Assembly: GCF_018636735.1 (NCBI RefSeq)
Contig: NZ_CP045200.1
Location: forward strand, 248,001 to 312,000
Reading direction: 5' to 3'
DNA: 64,000 nt
From: Erythrobacter sp. 3-20A1M
Lineage (GTDB): Bacteria; Pseudomonadota; Alphaproteobacteria; Sphingomonadales; Sphingomonadaceae
Shown here: piece after piece, positions 47,787 through 57,781 of the stretch
How the letters are laid out: every line of letters begins with the position of its first letter
How positions within the stretch are numbered: position 1 is the stretch's first letter
Program-made: the position numbers and the translations under genes
The notes under the pieces: generated by a model
The model's database searches: none
What the model saw: only the letters and a program-made list of their open reading frames with translations
What the model was told of the DNA's origin: nothing

Positions 47787-48431
47787 TCAGGAAAGCAGCG
47801 CGTCGATCTTGTCGGCAACCTCGTCGATACTGGCCATGCCATCGACGCGGCTGACGATGCCACGCTCTTCGTAATAGGGCAGGATCGGGGCGGTCTTGGC
47901 CCGGTACTCCTGCATCCGCGTACGCACCGTTTCCTCGGTATCGTCGGGCCGCCGCTTGAACTCGGTGGAACCGCACCGGTCGCACACCCCCTCCACCTGC
48001 GGAAGGTTGTAGCGATCGTGGTAGCCAGCACCGCAATTGCCGCAGGTAAAGCGCCCGGTGATGCGATCGACCAGCGCATCCTCGTCGACTTCCAGCTCGA
48101 TCACTCGGTCCAGCTTGCGACCGTGCTTGTCGAGCAGTTCGTCGAGCCTTTCGGCTTGCGCGCGGGTGCGGGGATAGCCGTCGAAGATCGCGCCCGTGCC
48201 CGCGTCCATGGCGGTCAGCTCGGCATCGATCAGCTCCGACACGATCTCGTCGGAAACCAGCTCTCCGCGGTCCATCACCGCCTTGGCCTTAAGTCCGACG
48301 GGTGTGCTCGCCTTCACCGCGGCGCGCAGCATGTCGCCGGTGGACAGCTGCACCATGCCGCGCTCTTCGACCAAGCGATTGGCCTGCGTCCCTTTGCCCG
48401 CGCCCGGCGGACCCAGAAGGATGATGTTCAT
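47787..48431 (-). CDS. adk: Adenylate kinase
   Basis: Encodes 214 residues starting MNIILLGPPGAGKGTQANRL. It interconverts AMP, ATP and ADP. AMP-binding STGDMLRAAV, the DGYPRTRAQAE segment and a LID with four cysteines (CGNCGAGYHD, VCDRCGS) for zinc are visible. Lies 30 bases after secY, as is typical for the spc operon. Confidence 0.97.
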   Translation of the reverse strand: MNIILLGPPGAGKGTQANRLVEERGMVQLSTGDMLRAAVKASTPVGLKAKAVMDRGELVSDEIVSELIDAELTAMDAGTGAIFDGYPRTRAQAERLDELLDKHGRKLDRVIELEVDEDALVDRITGRFTCGNCGAGYHDRYNLPQVEGVCDRCGSTEFKRRPDDTEETVRTRMQEYRAKTAPILPYYEERGIVSRVDGMASIDEVADKIDALLS

Positions 48432-48461
48432 TTGGCGCTCCCCTTTCGCCCCGGTCATGCC

Positions 48462-49826
48462 CTAGCGCATGCGCCCCTTCAACTTCGCCTTCTTGATCAG
48501 GTCACCATACTGGTGCGCCAGCAGGTGCGACTGAATCTGGCTGATGGTGTCGACGGTGACGTTGACGACGATCAGCAGGCTGGTTCCGCCCAGGAACAGC
48601 GGAATGCCGGTCTGCGCGATGACGTATTCGGGCAGGCAGCAGACCACGGTCAGGTATACGGCACCGACCACGGTGATGCGGGTCAGGACGTAATCGAGAT
48701 ACTCGCTGGTCCGCTTGCCCGGACGGATACCGGGAATGAAGCCGCCGTTCTTCTTCAGATTGTCCGCGGTTTCCTCCGGGTTGAAGACGACGGCGGTGTA
48801 GAAGAAGCAGAAGAAGATGATGCCGATCGCATACAGCAGCATGTAGAGCGGCTGGCCATGCTGCAGATACTGGTTGAGCGTCTGCAGGATCTGACCGCCG
48901 GTGCTGTTGATCGCGATCGAGTTCTGCGCGAACTGGCTGATGGTCAGCGGCAGCAGCAGCAGCGAGCTGGCAAAGATCGGCGGGATCACGCCCGACGTGT
49001 TGAGCTTCAGCGGCAGGTGGCTGCGATCCGCCTGCATCATCCCGCGCTGCGTCGCGCGCTTGGGATACTGGATCAGCAAGCGCCGCTGCGCCCGCTCCAT
49101 GTAACAGATGAACAGCACCAGCCCTACGATCATGGCGATGAAGCCGATGATCAGGAACGAGCTGATCGTGCCCTTCGAATAGCTGGCGAACATGTTGCTG
49201 GTGAAGTTCGGGAACTGGGCGACGATGCCCGCCATGATGATCAGCGAGACGCCGTTGCCGATACCCCGGCTGGTGATCTGCTCGCCCAGCCACAGCAGGA
49301 ACATAGTCCCGCCGATCAGGCTGATCACCGCGACCACGCGGAACAGCAGGCCGGGATCGATCACCGCCTGCATGCCACTCTGGGCACCGTAGCTTTCGAG
49401 GCCGGTCGCCAGGAACCAGCCCTGGATCGCGCACAGGAAGACTGTGCCGTAGCGGGTATACTGGTTCAGCTTCTGACGCCCGGTCGCCCCTTCCTTCTTC
49501 AACGCGGCGAGCGCCGGGTGAAGCGAAGCGGCCATCTGCACGACGATCGAGGCCGTAATGTAAGGCATCACGCCGAGCGCGATGAGACTCATGCGCTCCA
49601 GGCTACCGCCCGAGAAGGTGTTGAAGAGATCGAGGATCCCGCCCCGCGTCTGCGCGTATAGCTGCGACAGGATCATCGGATTGACGCCCGGCAGCGGTAC
49701 GAAGCTCAGGAAGCGGAACACGATCAGGGCACCGATGGTGAACCAGATACGGTTCTTCAGCTCGGTGGCCTTGGAGAAATTCGCGAGGCTCAGATTGCTC
49801 GCGATATTGTCGGCGCGTGATGCCAT
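48462..49826 (-). CDS. secY: Preprotein translocase subunit SecY
   Basis: Encodes 454 residues with about ten membrane helices. Early motif FRFLSFVPLPGVNP, plug region GGSLERMSLIALGVMPYI, and the cytosolic loops for SecA and ribosome contact (RAQRRLLIQYPKR, GKRTSEYLDYVLTR) are typical. It forms the export channel with SecE and SecG. 106 bases downstream of rplO. Confidence 0.98.
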   Translation of the reverse strand: MASRADNIASNLSLANFSKATELKNRIWFTIGALIVFRFLSFVPLPGVNPMILSQLYAQTRGGILDLFNTFSGGSLERMSLIALGVMPYITASIVVQMAASLHPALAALKKEGATGRQKLNQYTRYGTVFLCAIQGWFLATGLESYGAQSGMQAVIDPGLLFRVVAVISLIGGTMFLLWLGEQITSRGIGNGVSLIIMAGIVAQFPNFTSNMFASYSKGTISSFLIIGFIAMIVGLVLFICYMERAQRRLLIQYPKRATQRGMMQADRSHLPLKLNTSGVIPPIFASSLLLLPLTISQFAQNSIAINSTGGQILQTLNQYLQHGQPLYMLLYAIGIIFFCFFYTAVVFNPEETADNLKKNGGFIPGIRPGKRTSEYLDYVLTRITVVGAVYLTVVCCLPEYVIAQTGIPLFLGGTSLLIVVNVTVDTISQIQSHLLAHQYGDLIKKAKLKGRMR

Positions 49827-49932
49827 GGGATTCTGTATATCCTAGACTTTTCGCCGGTCCCTCCCGGCGTCGGGGGGACACATAGGGACGGGCGGGTCCG
49901 ATGTCGAACCCGGCCCGCCCCTTTTGCGTGAA

Positions 49933-50433
49933 TTATGCGTCGGCCTTGGCGGCCTTTTCGGTTTTCGGCTTCTTAGGTGCGAGCACCTCGACTGACCCGC
50001 CGGCCTTCTCGACAGCCTCGATCGCGCCCTTGCTGGCACCAGCGACGATGAACTTGGCCTTCGCCTTGAGCTCGCCCTTGCCGAGCAGGCGCACACCGTC
50101 CTTGCCACCACGGGCGAGGCCGGCCGCCTTCAGTGCGGCGTGGTCGATGTCCTTTTTCGCATCGAGCTTGTCGGCGTCGATGAACTTCTGCACCATGCCC
50201 AGGTTCACCTCGGCATAGTCCTTCGCGAACGGATTGTTGAAGCCGCGCTTCGGCAGGCGCATGTGGAGCGGCATCTGGCCGCCTTCGAAGCCGTTGATGG
50301 ACACGCCCTCGCGGCTCTTCTGGCCCTTCTGGCCGCGCGCCGCGGTCTTGCCCTTGCCCGAGCCGATGCCCCGGCCCACGCGCATGCGGGATTTACGGGC
50401 ACCTTCGTTGTCGCGGATTTCGTTCAATTTCAT
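49933..50433 (-). CDS. rplO: 50S ribosomal protein L15
   Basis: Encodes 166 residues starting [20 protein letters not shown]. The [20 protein letters not shown] and [17 protein letters not shown] segments identify L15. The C-terminal 20 residues are a Lys/Ala tail. Unusually it does not follow rpmD directly: about 2.4 kb intervene, so it should have its own promoter in the 195 bases before it. Confidence 0.97.
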   Translation of the reverse strand: MKLNEIRDNEGARKSRMRVGRGIGSGKGKTAARGQKGQKSREGVSINGFEGGQMPLHMRLPKRGFNNPFAKDYAEVNLGMVQKFIDADKLDAKKDIDHAALKAAGLARGGKDGVRLLGKGELKAKAKFIVAGASKGAIEAVEKAGGSVEVLAPKKPKTEKAAKADA

Positions 50434-50628
50434 GGTCTGCACTCGCTTTCGCTTTGGTTCGCGCTGTTGGAAAGGCGCGCCCTTAACGAGATTTAGCCGC
50501 GATGTCACCCTCGGAATCGCACTGAGGTTCTTTCCCGAAAATATTCTGAAAGAGGCTGAATTCCACCGGCGCGATCGTGTTCGGTGCTTGTCGATAGGCC
50601 TTCGATTTCAGCATAGGGAAACCGCCGG

Positions 50629-51642
50629 ATGGCCGAAATCACAGCGTCGGACAAGAAACCACGCGAACTGTTCCTCGATACCGCGAAAGGCTTCTCGATA
50701 GTCCTGGTGGTATTCTGGCATGCCATTGCCGCCGCGTACACTACCATCGATCTGCCACGGGACTCGATCTACGTCGCGATAAACAATCCACTGCTGCAGA
50801 TCCGGATGCCGCTGTTTTTCTTCGTATCCGGTCTCGTTTTCAGCCATACCTTGTCCGAAGGCTGGGCCACCTTCTTTCGCAAGAGATTGCTGACGATGAT
50901 CTGGCTCTTCACGCTGTGGACCTTCCTGTATGCGCTGCGAGGGCGCGAGGACCCGGAATGGGTTCTCTCATCGTTCTATAATCCACCGATACACCTGTGG
51001 TTCTTATGGGGCCTCCTGATCTACCGCTTCACCGCGCGGGCGGCGGTGTCCATGAAACTTCCGGCGATACTGATCGCCGCGGCGCTTTCGATCCTATCGT
51101 TTGCAGGGTGGCCCCAGAACCTGTGGGGCGCGCTTTCGACCCATCAGACCGCCGTCGCCAAGGATGCTGTCTTCTATCTTTTCGGTATCTGGTTTGCGAT
51201 GCCGTGGGTTCGATACCTCGTGGCTCGCCCCATCACGATCGGCACGGCGGCTCTTCTGCTGGCGATCATTTCCGGAAAACTCGGTTTCAATGCCGGTCTT
51301 GCCGTGTTCGGAACGATCGTGGGCTTGTCGATCGCCAAGATCATAACGGATCATCTCGAGGCCGTGCGCGCCCTTTTCACATATCTGGGACGGCATTCGC
51401 TCGAGATATTCATCCTTCACTTCGGCATGATGTGGCCGCTGATGAGCTTGTTCCGCAAGGTGACGACAGAAGGCATCGAATACTGGGCCGTACCCTTGGG
51501 CACGGCGATAGCGGTATTCGTATCGGTCGTGATCAGAAACATAACGGATCGCTTCGCGCCCTGGCTATTTGTTCTACCCAAGTTTCTCGCGAAGGGAGAA
51601 CGCCCGGGATTAGCCGACGAACGTTCCCTCCAAGGCAAGTGA
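50629..51642 (+). CDS. Acyltransferase 3 family membrane protein
   Basis: Encodes 337 residues. The start RELFLDTAKGFSIVLVVFWH contains the family DxxKG and histidine near residue 31, followed by RMPLFFFVSGLVF and some ten membrane helices (FFVSGLVF, WFLWGLLIYR). Such enzymes O-acetylate or acylate sugars of surface glycans in the inner membrane. It is the only rightward gene within the ribosomal cluster, divergent from rplO. Confidence 0.88.
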   Translation: MAEITASDKKPRELFLDTAKGFSIVLVVFWHAIAAAYTTIDLPRDSIYVAINNPLLQIRMPLFFFVSGLVFSHTLSEGWATFFRKRLLTMIWLFTLWTFLYALRGREDPEWVLSSFYNPPIHLWFLWGLLIYRFTARAAVSMKLPAILIAAALSILSFAGWPQNLWGALSTHQTAVAKDAVFYLFGIWFAMPWVRYLVARPITIGTAALLLAIISGKLGFNAGLAVFGTIVGLSIAKIITDHLEAVRALFTYLGRHSLEIFILHFGMMWPLMSLFRKVTTEGIEYWAVPLGTAIAVFVSVVIRNITDRFAPWLFVLPKFLAKGERPGLADERSLQGK

Positions 51643-51808
51643 ACGATCGATTGCAGCTGGAGAATGGTCCAGGCTCGGGAATGGATGCGCCCATACGCCG
51701 ACCATGCGCGCTTTCGCTATGGCCAGCACGGTTGGAAGGAACTGCCTCTTAGATCCCGATGTGCGTTTTCCGTTTCCGGGGTGTCTAACGTACCGGCGGC
51801 GGAGCGGG

Positions 51809-52192
51809 TCAGCCGCGGCGGGCTTCGTCCCGCATCAGGATCATATCCACCGTCACCGCAAGCTTATCGGGATCGACGGGCTTTTTCAAATAATCGGTCG
51901 CTCCGGCTCGAAGCGTGATCTCCTCGTCCGATGCGCTCTGGCGCGCTGTCAGGATCAGGACGGAAAGATCGTAGAGATCGGGATCGCGCCTGACGTAATC
52001 CAGCACTTCCGCTCCGCCGACCCCGGGCATATTCATATCCAGAATCAGCAGCGCGGGCCGGCGAAAGCGCAGCGACGCGAGCGCAGCCTTTCCGTCCCCC
52101 ACCACCCCGACGACGTGACCCGCCTTACCCAGCGCCGCCCTGACGATCTCCCCCATGATGGGGTCGTCTTCGGCGTACAATATCAGTGCCAT
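51809..52192 (-). CDS. Single-domain response regulator
   Basis: Encodes 127 residues starting MALILYAEDDPIMGE. Receiver-domain residues are complete: acidic EDD (8-10), phospho-acceptor aspartate in LILDMNMPG (about 51), threonine in LILTARQS and lysine in DYLKKPVDP (about 103). No output domain, as in CheY- or DivK-like proteins. No partner kinase in the window. It is inside the rpmD-rplO interruption. Confidence 0.9.
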   Translation of the reverse strand: MALILYAEDDPIMGEIVRAALGKAGHVVGVVGDGKAALASLRFRRPALLILDMNMPGVGGAEVLDYVRRDPDLYDLSVLILTARQSASDEEITLRAGATDYLKKPVDPDKLAVTVDMILMRDEARRG

Positions 52193-52475
52193 AGATGGGC
52201 CTTTTCCTGCGATCCCGGAGGAGGTTAGCATCACCACCGGTATGGACAACACCGCGACCAAACGGTGCATAAGGGGCCCCTCCTCGCGAACGGGCATACG
52301 AACCTAACGGCTGCAAAGTTCCGCCGAGGCAGGCGTTTTCGATGATGTCTTGGAGGGTGCCTAGCGGCGCATACGCAGATTGCCTGGGGCGAGGCGCGCT
52401 TCGCGCCGTATTCCCATGTGTCACTGCCGAGATCCGGCGGCGTCTGCCGTAGCCTATGCGCCCGGGGGATGTCGC
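52193..52475. other. Intergenic stretch within the rpmD-rplO interruption
   Basis: About 280 bases between the response regulator and the rpmD-coupled small gene. No clear coding frame or named element seen. Confidence 0.3.
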
Positions 52476-52802
52476 TCAGATACTGACGCTCGCGGCGCTC
52501 TCGTTCTGCTTCGGGCCGGATGGCGGCATGCGATAGAAGGACAAAGCCTCTCGGGGGGCACCGGCCTGACCGGCGTTTATCCTACGTGCTTCATGCACGG
52601 ACACGATCGCACCGCTGCCGGGAGGAACGGCGGCAAGGCGGGGATGACGGCGAATGTCGCTCATCACCTTTGCCATCGCCGCGTCGAGCGTCGTCGCCTG
52701 CACCCAGCGGGTGGCGAACCAGCCCATGTCGACAACGACTTCCGATCCTTCCTGTGGAAGGGGAAAATTTTCCCCTTCCAGGAAGAACCGGAAGTGTTTC
52801 AC
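52476..52802 (-). CDS. Small protein coupled to rpmD, unknown function
   Basis: Encodes 108 residues from a GTG that overlaps the rpmD stop (GTGA). The N-terminal part ([34 protein letters not shown]) looks like a small alpha-beta protein; the C-terminal 30 residues look disordered. No family is recognised. A perfect 26-bp palindrome (52755-52780) forms codons 9-16. Translational coupling to a ribosomal gene suggests high expression. Confidence 0.65.
   Translation of the reverse strand: MKHFRFFLEGENFPLPQEGSEVVVDMGWFATRWVQATTLDAAMAKVMSDIRRHPRLAAVPPGSGAIVSVHEARRINAGQAGAPREALSFYRMPPSGPKQNESAASVSI
52755..52780. repeat. Perfect 26-bp palindrome just after rpmD
   Basis: TGGAAGGGGAAAA is followed immediately by its reverse complement TTTTCCCCTTCCA, with no loop. 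It begins 19 bases downstream of the rpmD stop within the coupled small gene. It could be a binding site or a hairpin affecting transcription through the junction. Confidence 0.75.
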
Positions 52803-52975
52803 TCGACCACTTCCACCATGTGGGGGAGCTTCGCGATCGCGCCGCGCACCTCGGGGGTGTCTTCCACCTCCACGGTGCGGTGCATTTTGCCCAAGCCCAG
52901 CCCGACGAGAATCTTCTTCTGCGATTCAGGGCGCCGGATCGGGCTGCCGATCTGCTTGATCTTGATCTTGGCCAT
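52799..52975 (-). CDS. rpmD: 50S ribosomal protein L30
   Basis: Encodes 58 residues: [40 protein letters not shown] and [16 protein letters not shown]. Read directly from the sequence 5 bases after rpsE. Its TGA overlaps the GTG of the next small gene. Confidence 0.95.
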   Translation of the reverse strand: MAKIKIKQIGSPIRRPESQKKILVGLGLGKMHRTVEVEDTPEVRGAIAKLPHMVEVVE

Positions 52976-52980
52976 TCCGG

Positions 52981-53859
52981 TTACTCCACCAGAGCCGCGG
53001 CGTCGGCTTCCGCCTCGGCCTCGCTCGAACTGCCACGACCCAGCAGGTCGGCGACCTTCTTGCCCCGACGCTGCGCCACCGATTTCGGCGACGTCTGGTT
53101 GGTCAGCGCATCGAACGTGGCGCGGATCATGTTGTAGGGGTTGGACGTACCGACCGACTTGGTCACCACGTCGGCCACGCCCAGGCTCTCGAACACGGCG
53201 CGCATCGGGCCGCCAGCGATGATGCCGGTACCCGCCGGTGCGGCACGAACGGTCACCTTGCCCGCACCGAAACGGCCCTTGCCGTCATGGTGGAGCGTGC
53301 GGCCTTCCTTCAGCGGAACGCGAACCATCTTCTTGCGAGCCGAGGCCGAAGCCTTGGTAATCGCCTCGGGCACTTCGCGCGCCTTGCCGTGGCCGAAGCC
53401 GACCCGGCCCGACCCGTCGCCCACGACGACCAGCGCCGCGAAGCCGAAGCGCTTGCCGCCCTTCACCGTCTTGCTGACGCGGTTGATATGGACGAGCTTC
53501 TCGATGATGCCGTCGTCTTCTTCCTCGCGCCGCCCGCGACCGCCGTCGCGGCCGCCACGGCCACGGCCGCGACCACCGCCACCACCGTCACGACCGCCAC
53601 GGCCACGACCGCCGCGATCGCCACGCTCGCGCGGCTGGCCTTCGGCACCCTGCGCGGCGCTCTGGTTGTCGGCAGCTTCGGAAGGCGTATCGGCGATCGC
53701 CGGTTCTTCCTTCTTCACTTCCGGACCGCTCTCGGCGCTCGCCGGGTGGTCGATATCGACACCGGAATCGGCGCGAGCCTTGGCGACCTCGGGGGTCATC
53801 GCGGGCGCGTTGGCCGCATCGGTAGCGGCGTTGTCTTCGGGTTTCTTTTCGTCAGCCAT
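52981..53859 (-). CDS. rpsE: 30S ribosomal protein S5 with long RGG-rich extension
   Basis: Encodes 292 residues against about 166 in E. coli. The S5 core starts near residue 117 ([18 protein letters not shown]) and has [12 protein letters not shown] and [14 protein letters not shown]. The first 115 residues comprise an acidic Ala/Glu-rich part and a glycine-arginine stretch ([11 protein letters not shown], residues about 80-110). Extended S5 N-termini occur in sphingomonads to my knowledge, but this RGG tract is notable. Confidence 0.95.
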   Translation of the reverse strand: MADEKKPEDNAATDAANAPAMTPEVAKARADSGVDIDHPASAESGPEVKKEEPAIADTPSEAADNQSAAQGAEGQPRERGDRGGRGRGGRDGGGGGRGRGRGGRDGGRGRREEEDDGIIEKLVHINRVSKTVKGGKRFGFAALVVVGDGSGRVGFGHGKAREVPEAITKASASARKKMVRVPLKEGRTLHHDGKGRFGAGKVTVRAAPAGTGIIAGGPMRAVFESLGVADVVTKSVGTSNPYNMIRATFDALTNQTSPKSVAQRRGKKVADLLGRGSSSEAEAEADAAALVE

Positions 53860-53860
53860 A

Positions 53861-54205
53861 TCAGAACTCCAGCCCGCCTTCGCGGGCGGCGTCGGCCAGC
53901 GCTTTCACGCGGCCATGGAACAGGAAGCCGCCGCGATCGAACACGACGGAAGTCACGCCCGCCTTCTGGGCGGCGGCGGCGATGTCCTTGCCCACCTGGG
54001 TGGCGGCATCGACATTCGCGCCGGTGCTCTTGCCACCAAGGGTGGAAGCGGACGCGATCGTCTTGCCCTGCGCATCGTCGATGACCTGGGCATAGATATG
54101 CTGGCCGGTACGATGCACCGACAGGCGCGGCTTGTCACCGGCACGCGACTTGAGAGCCGTACGCACGCGACGCCGGCGGCGTTCGAAGAGGGAAAGCTTT
54201 GCCAT
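53861..54205 (-). CDS. rplR: 50S ribosomal protein L18
   Basis: Encodes 114 residues: [19 protein letters not shown], then [18 protein letters not shown] and [20 protein letters not shown]. Binds 5S rRNA. Spaced one base from both rplF and rpsE. Confidence 0.97.
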   Translation of the reverse strand: MAKLSLFERRRRRVRTALKSRAGDKPRLSVHRTGQHIYAQVIDDAQGKTIASASTLGGKSTGANVDAATQVGKDIAAAAQKAGVTSVVFDRGGFLFHGRVKALADAAREGGLEF

Positions 54206-54206
54206 C

Positions 54207-54740
54207 TTACTTCTTCTTCCCTTCCTTGCGGAAGATATACTCGCCCTGGTACTTGATGCCCTTGCCCTTATACGGCTCGGGCTTGCGCCAGCGGCGGACT
54301 TCGGCGGCAAACTGGCCCACGGCCTGCTTGTCGATCCCGGTAACGATCACGGTCGTCTGGTCCGGGGTCTGCACCGTAAGGCCTTCGGGAACGTCGAGAT
54401 CGACGTCGTGCGAATAGCCCAGTTGCAGCTTCAGCTTGCTGCCCTGCGCCTGCGCACGGTAGCCGACGCCAGAGATCTGCAGCGTCTTGGTGAAGCCTTC
54501 GGTGACACCTTCGACCAGGTTCGACACCAGCGTGCGCTGCATGCCCCAATAGGCCCGCGCCTTCTGCGTGTCGTTGGCGGGCTGCACGCTGATCGCGTCG
54601 CCTTCCACCTTGTAGTCGATGAGATCGCTGAGCGACATCGACAGGGTGCCCTTGGGCCCCTTCACGTTCAGGGTCTGGCCCTCGATATTGGCGGTGACCC
54701 CGTTGGGGATCGCCACCGGCCTTTTGCCGATGCGGCTCAT
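54207..54740 (-). CDS. rplF: 50S ribosomal protein L6
   Basis: Encodes 177 residues starting [17 protein letters not shown]. Ends with the family [20 protein letters not shown]. The start shares one base with the rpsH stop (TGATG), indicating coupling. Confidence 0.98.
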   Translation of the reverse strand: MSRIGKRPVAIPNGVTANIEGQTLNVKGPKGTLSMSLSDLIDYKVEGDAISVQPANDTQKARAYWGMQRTLVSNLVEGVTEGFTKTLQISGVGYRAQAQGSKLKLQLGYSHDVDLDVPEGLTVQTPDQTTVIVTGIDKQAVGQFAAEVRRWRKPEPYKGKGIKYQGEYIFRKEGKKK

Positions 54741-55135
54741 CAGAACACCTCCGCCAGCACTTCGCCGCCGACCTTCTCGCTGCGTGCTTCGGCATCCGAG
54801 AGCACGCCGCGCGGCGTCGAGACGATGGTGATGCCAAGGCCGTTGCGCACGCTCGGCAGCTCGCGGCTGCCCGAATAGACGCGCCGGCCCGGCTTCGAAA
54901 CGCGGGCGAGATGCTTGATCGCGGGCTCGCCTTCGAAATATTTCAGTTCGATCCGCAGCGCCTTGTGCTTGCCGCTCTCGTCCTCGGAATAGCCACGGAT
55001 GTAGCCTTCACGCTGGAGAACTTCGAGGACGTTTGCACGCAGCTTGCTGGCGGGCGAGAGGACGCTGTCCTTCTTCGCCTGCTGGCCGTTGCGGATGCGG
55101 GTGAGCATGTCACCCAGGGGATCGGTCATAGCCAT
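54740..55135 (-). CDS. rpsH: 30S ribosomal protein S8
   Basis: Encodes 131 residues starting [21 protein letters not shown]-terminal [20 protein letters not shown] is diagnostic. In E. coli S8 represses the spc operon; whether that holds here is unknown. 11 bases after rpsN. Confidence 0.98.
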   Translation of the reverse strand: MAMTDPLGDMLTRIRNGQQAKKDSVLSPASKLRANVLEVLQREGYIRGYSEDESGKHKALRIELKYFEGEPAIKHLARVSKPGRRVYSGSRELPSVRNGLGITIVSTPRGVLSDAEARSEKVGGEVLAEVF

Positions 55136-55146
55136 CTATCGATTCC

Positions 55147-55452
55147 TCACCAGCTCGACTTGGTCAGGCCCGGAATCAGGCCCTTGTTGCCGAGGTCGCG
55201 CAGTTCGATGCGGTTAATGCCGAACTTGCGGTAATAGCCGCGCGGGCGGCCGGTGGTGGAGCAGCGGTTGCGCACCCGGGTCGGGTTCGCATTGCGCGGC
55301 AGCTCGGCCATCTTCAGCCGGGCCATCAGACGCTCGCTCTCGTCGAGCGAGGTGTCGTCCGCGATCGCCTTCAACTTCTCGAACTTCGCCGCATACTGTT
55401 TGACCAGCTTCTTGCGCTTCTCGTTCTTGTTGATCGAACTCAGTTTCGCCAT
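55147..55452 (-). CDS. rpsN: 30S ribosomal protein S14
   Basis: Encodes 101 residues starting [19 protein letters not shown]. The cysteine-free long form: [18 protein letters not shown] has only a single cysteine, so no zinc knuckle. Ends GLTKSSW as expected. Confidence 0.97.
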   Translation of the reverse strand: MAKLSSINKNEKRKKLVKQYAAKFEKLKAIADDTSLDESERLMARLKMAELPRNANPTRVRNRCSTTGRPRGYYRKFGINRIELRDLGNKGLIPGLTKSSW

Positions 55453-55478
55453 TGGACTTAAGCTCTCTTTCTCGCGGC

Positions 55479-56057
55479 TTACGCCGCTTCCTTCTCTTGC
55501 GACTCTTCCGCCGGGAACGGGAAACCGAACAGGCGCAGCAGTTCGCGCGCTTCTTCGTCCGTCTTGGCGGTCGTGGTCACGATGATGTCCATGCCCCGGA
55601 CCTTCTCGATCTTGTCGTAGCTGATCTCGGGGAACACGATCTGCTCCTTCAGGCCCATGGCATAGTTGCCACGACCGTCGAAGGAACGCGGGTTGAGGCC
55701 GCGGAAGTCGCGGATGCGGGGCATCGCGATCGTCACGAGGCGGTCGAGGAATTCGTACATCCGCTCGCGGCGCAGGGTCACCTTGCACCCGATCGGCATG
55801 CCTTCGCGCAGCTTGAACTGAGCGATCGACTTCTTCGCCTTGGTGATGACCGGCTTCTGACCGGCGATCAGCGCCATTTCCTCGGCAGCGGTCTGGACCT
55901 TCTTCTTGTCCTGGCTCGCCTCGCCCACGCCCATGTTGAGCACGATCTTTTCGAGCCGCGGAACTTCCAGACGGTTCTTGTACCCGAACTTCTCGGTCAT
56001 CGCCTTCGCGATTTCCTCCTCGTAACGGGCTTTCATGCGAGGGGTATAATCAGCCAT
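55479..56057 (-). CDS. rplE: 50S ribosomal protein L5
   Basis: Encodes 192 residues starting [35 protein letters not shown] and [18 protein letters not shown] are typical. Binds 5S rRNA. Overlaps the end of rplX by 8 bases. Confidence 0.98.
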   Translation of the reverse strand: MADYTPRMKARYEEEIAKAMTEKFGYKNRLEVPRLEKIVLNMGVGEASQDKKKVQTAAEEMALIAGQKPVITKAKKSIAQFKLREGMPIGCKVTLRRERMYEFLDRLVTIAMPRIRDFRGLNPRSFDGRGNYAMGLKEQIVFPEISYDKIEKVRGMDIIVTTTAKTDEEARELLRLFGFPFPAEESQEKEAA

Positions 56058-56370
56058 CGATTTTCTCCCCGGACTTGACGGCGATGCGGACCTTCTTGCC
56101 GTCCTGCTCCTCGAAGCGGACGCGGGTCGGCTTGCCGTCCTTCGGATCGGCCACGGCAACCTTGGCAATGGACATCGGCGCCTCGTAGCGGTCGATGCCA
56201 CCCTGCGGGTTGGTCTGGCTCGGCTTGCGGTGACGGGCGATCGTGTTCACACCCTCGACGACGACCTTGCCTTCCTTGGGCAGGACCTTCGCGACGGTGC
56301 CGGTCTTGCCCTTGTCCTTGCCGGACAGGACGACGACGCTGTCACCCTTCTTGATCTTGGCATTAGCCAT
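56050..56370 (-). CDS. rplX: 50S ribosomal protein L24
   Basis: Encodes 106 residues. KOW motif [20 protein letters not shown] near the N-terminus, then [17 protein letters not shown]. An early assembly protein near the exit tunnel. Shares one base with the rplN stop. Confidence 0.97.
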   Translation of the reverse strand: MANAKIKKGDSVVVLSGKDKGKTGTVAKVLPKEGKVVVEGVNTIARHRKPSQTNPQGGIDRYEAPMSIAKVAVADPKDGKPTRVRFEEQDGKKVRIAVKSGEKIDG

Positions 56371-56738
56371 CACAGCACCTCCGGTGCGAGCGAGATGATC
56401 TTCATGAAGCCGCGGCCGCGCAGTTCGCGCACGACGGGTCCGAAGATACGGGTGCCGATCGGCTCTTCGCTCTTGTTCACGAGCACCGCGGCATTGCTGT
56501 CGAAGCGGATCACGCTGCCATCGGGGCGGCGCACATCCTTCTTCGTGCGAACGATGACGGCGCGGTGTACGTCGCCCTTCTTCACCTTCGCGCGCGGCTG
56601 GGCTTCCTTCACGGAAACCACGATCACGTCGCCGACGGACGCCGTACGACGCTTCGACCCGCCCAGCACCTTGATGCACTGGACGCGCTTCGCGCCGCTG
56701 TTGTCCGCGACGTCGAGATTGGACTGCATCTGGATCAT
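56370..56738 (-). CDS. rplN: 50S ribosomal protein L14
   Basis: Encodes 122 residues: [41 protein letters not shown], and C-terminal REKLRGRG-like [19 protein letters not shown]. First gene of the spc part, 83 bases after rpsQ. Confidence 0.98.
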   Translation of the reverse strand: MIQMQSNLDVADNSGAKRVQCIKVLGGSKRRTASVGDVIVVSVKEAQPRAKVKKGDVHRAVIVRTKKDVRRPDGSVIRFDSNAAVLVNKSEEPIGTRIFGPVVRELRGRGFMKIISLAPEVL

Positions 56739-56821
56739 CGATCCGGTTCCTTCTCACTGGCTTGCCGGGACGGTTGCCCGGCAGTTCCTACGCCTGTCCC
56801 CGCAAATACGGGGCGCAAAAT

Positions 56822-57112
56822 TCAGTTGCTCGCCGCCTCGACGTCGAGCTCGGCCTCGACCGGCTGCACGCCGCCCGCGGTGACCCGGTCCTTGACGGCC
56901 CAGGTCTTGGTCTTGGAGATCGGCTTGGTCTCCTCGATCCGCACCACGTCGCCCAGCGTGAACTCGTTGTTCTCGTCGTGGGCGTGGTACTTCTTCGAGC
57001 GGCGGATGATCTTGCCGTAGAGCGGGTGCTTCACCTTGCGCTCGACCAGCACGGTCACCGTCTTGTCGGTCTTGTCGGACGTCACCGTCCCGATCAGGAT
57101 ACGTTTGGGCAT
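56822..57112 (-). CDS. rpsQ: 30S ribosomal protein S17
   Basis: Encodes 96 residues starting [38 protein letters not shown] and TRPISKTK-like [10 protein letters not shown] identify S17. The acidic tail ([11 protein letters not shown]) extends past the E. coli protein. Confidence 0.97.
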   Translation of the reverse strand: MPKRILIGTVTSDKTDKTVTVLVERKVKHPLYGKIIRRSKKYHAHDENNEFTLGDVVRIEETKPISKTKTWAVKDRVTAGGVQPVEAELDVEAASN

Positions 57113-57122
57113 ATCTTGGTCC

Positions 57123-57332
57123 TTATGCCTTCTCGGCGGCGCGCGAACGCTCGCCCTGCAGCGTCTTGATCTGGGCGATCGTGCGGCGGACTTCCTTGAT
57201 CCGCGCCGGACGCTCCAGCTGGTTGGTGGCGGCCTGGAAGCGCAGGTTGTACTGCTCGCGCTTCAGCTCGGTCAGTTCCTCGACGAGCTGGTCGTCGGTC
57301 TTCTGCCGCAGGTCTTCGAATGCGTTGGCCAT
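57123..57332 (-). CDS. rpmC: 50S ribosomal protein L29
   Basis: Encodes 69 residues starting [20 protein letters not shown]; an adjacent ATG at 57335 adds one methionine. [19 protein letters not shown] is typical. Overlaps the rplP stop (ATGATG). Lies at the exit tunnel. Confidence 0.96.
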   Translation of the reverse strand: MANAFEDLRQKTDDQLVEELTELKREQYNLRFQAATNQLERPARIKEVRRTIAQIKTLQGERSRAAEKA

Positions 57333-57766
57333 CATTCGCCTCCCAGGTGGCTGGTGTCGCCCAGGCGGGCAACGACCTTGGTCTTGATCGGCAGCTTCAT
57401 CGCCGCACGCTCGAACGCTTCGGCGGCCAGCGGGCCGGCGACGCCATCGAGTTCGAACAGGATGCGACCCGGCTTCACGCGGGCGGCCCAGTATTCGACG
57501 GAACCCTTGCCCTTACCCTGACGGACTTCGGCAGGCTTCTTCGACACCGGCACGTCCGGGAAGATGCGGATCCAGAGGCGACCCTGGCGCTTGATGTGGC
57601 GCGTGATCGCACGGCGCGCGGCCTCGATCTGGCGGGCGGTGATACGCTCCGGCTCCAGCGCCTTCAGGCCGTAGGACCCGAAGTTCAGGTCGGTGCCACC
57701 CTTGGCCTCGCCCTTGATCCGGCCCTTGAACGCCTTGCGGTACTTGGTTCGTTTCGGTTGCAGCAT
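57332..57766 (-). CDS. rplP: 50S ribosomal protein L16
   Basis: Encodes 144 residues starting [40 protein letters not shown] and [13 protein letters not shown] are diagnostic. Sits 15 bases after rpsC. Confidence 0.98.
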   Translation of the reverse strand: MLQPKRTKYRKAFKGRIKGEAKGGTDLNFGSYGLKALEPERITARQIEAARRAITRHIKRQGRLWIRIFPDVPVSKKPAEVRQGKGKGSVEYWAARVKPGRILFELDGVAGPLAAEAFERAAMKLPIKTKVVARLGDTSHLGGE

Positions 57767-57781
57767 TGCTCTATCCTACAC

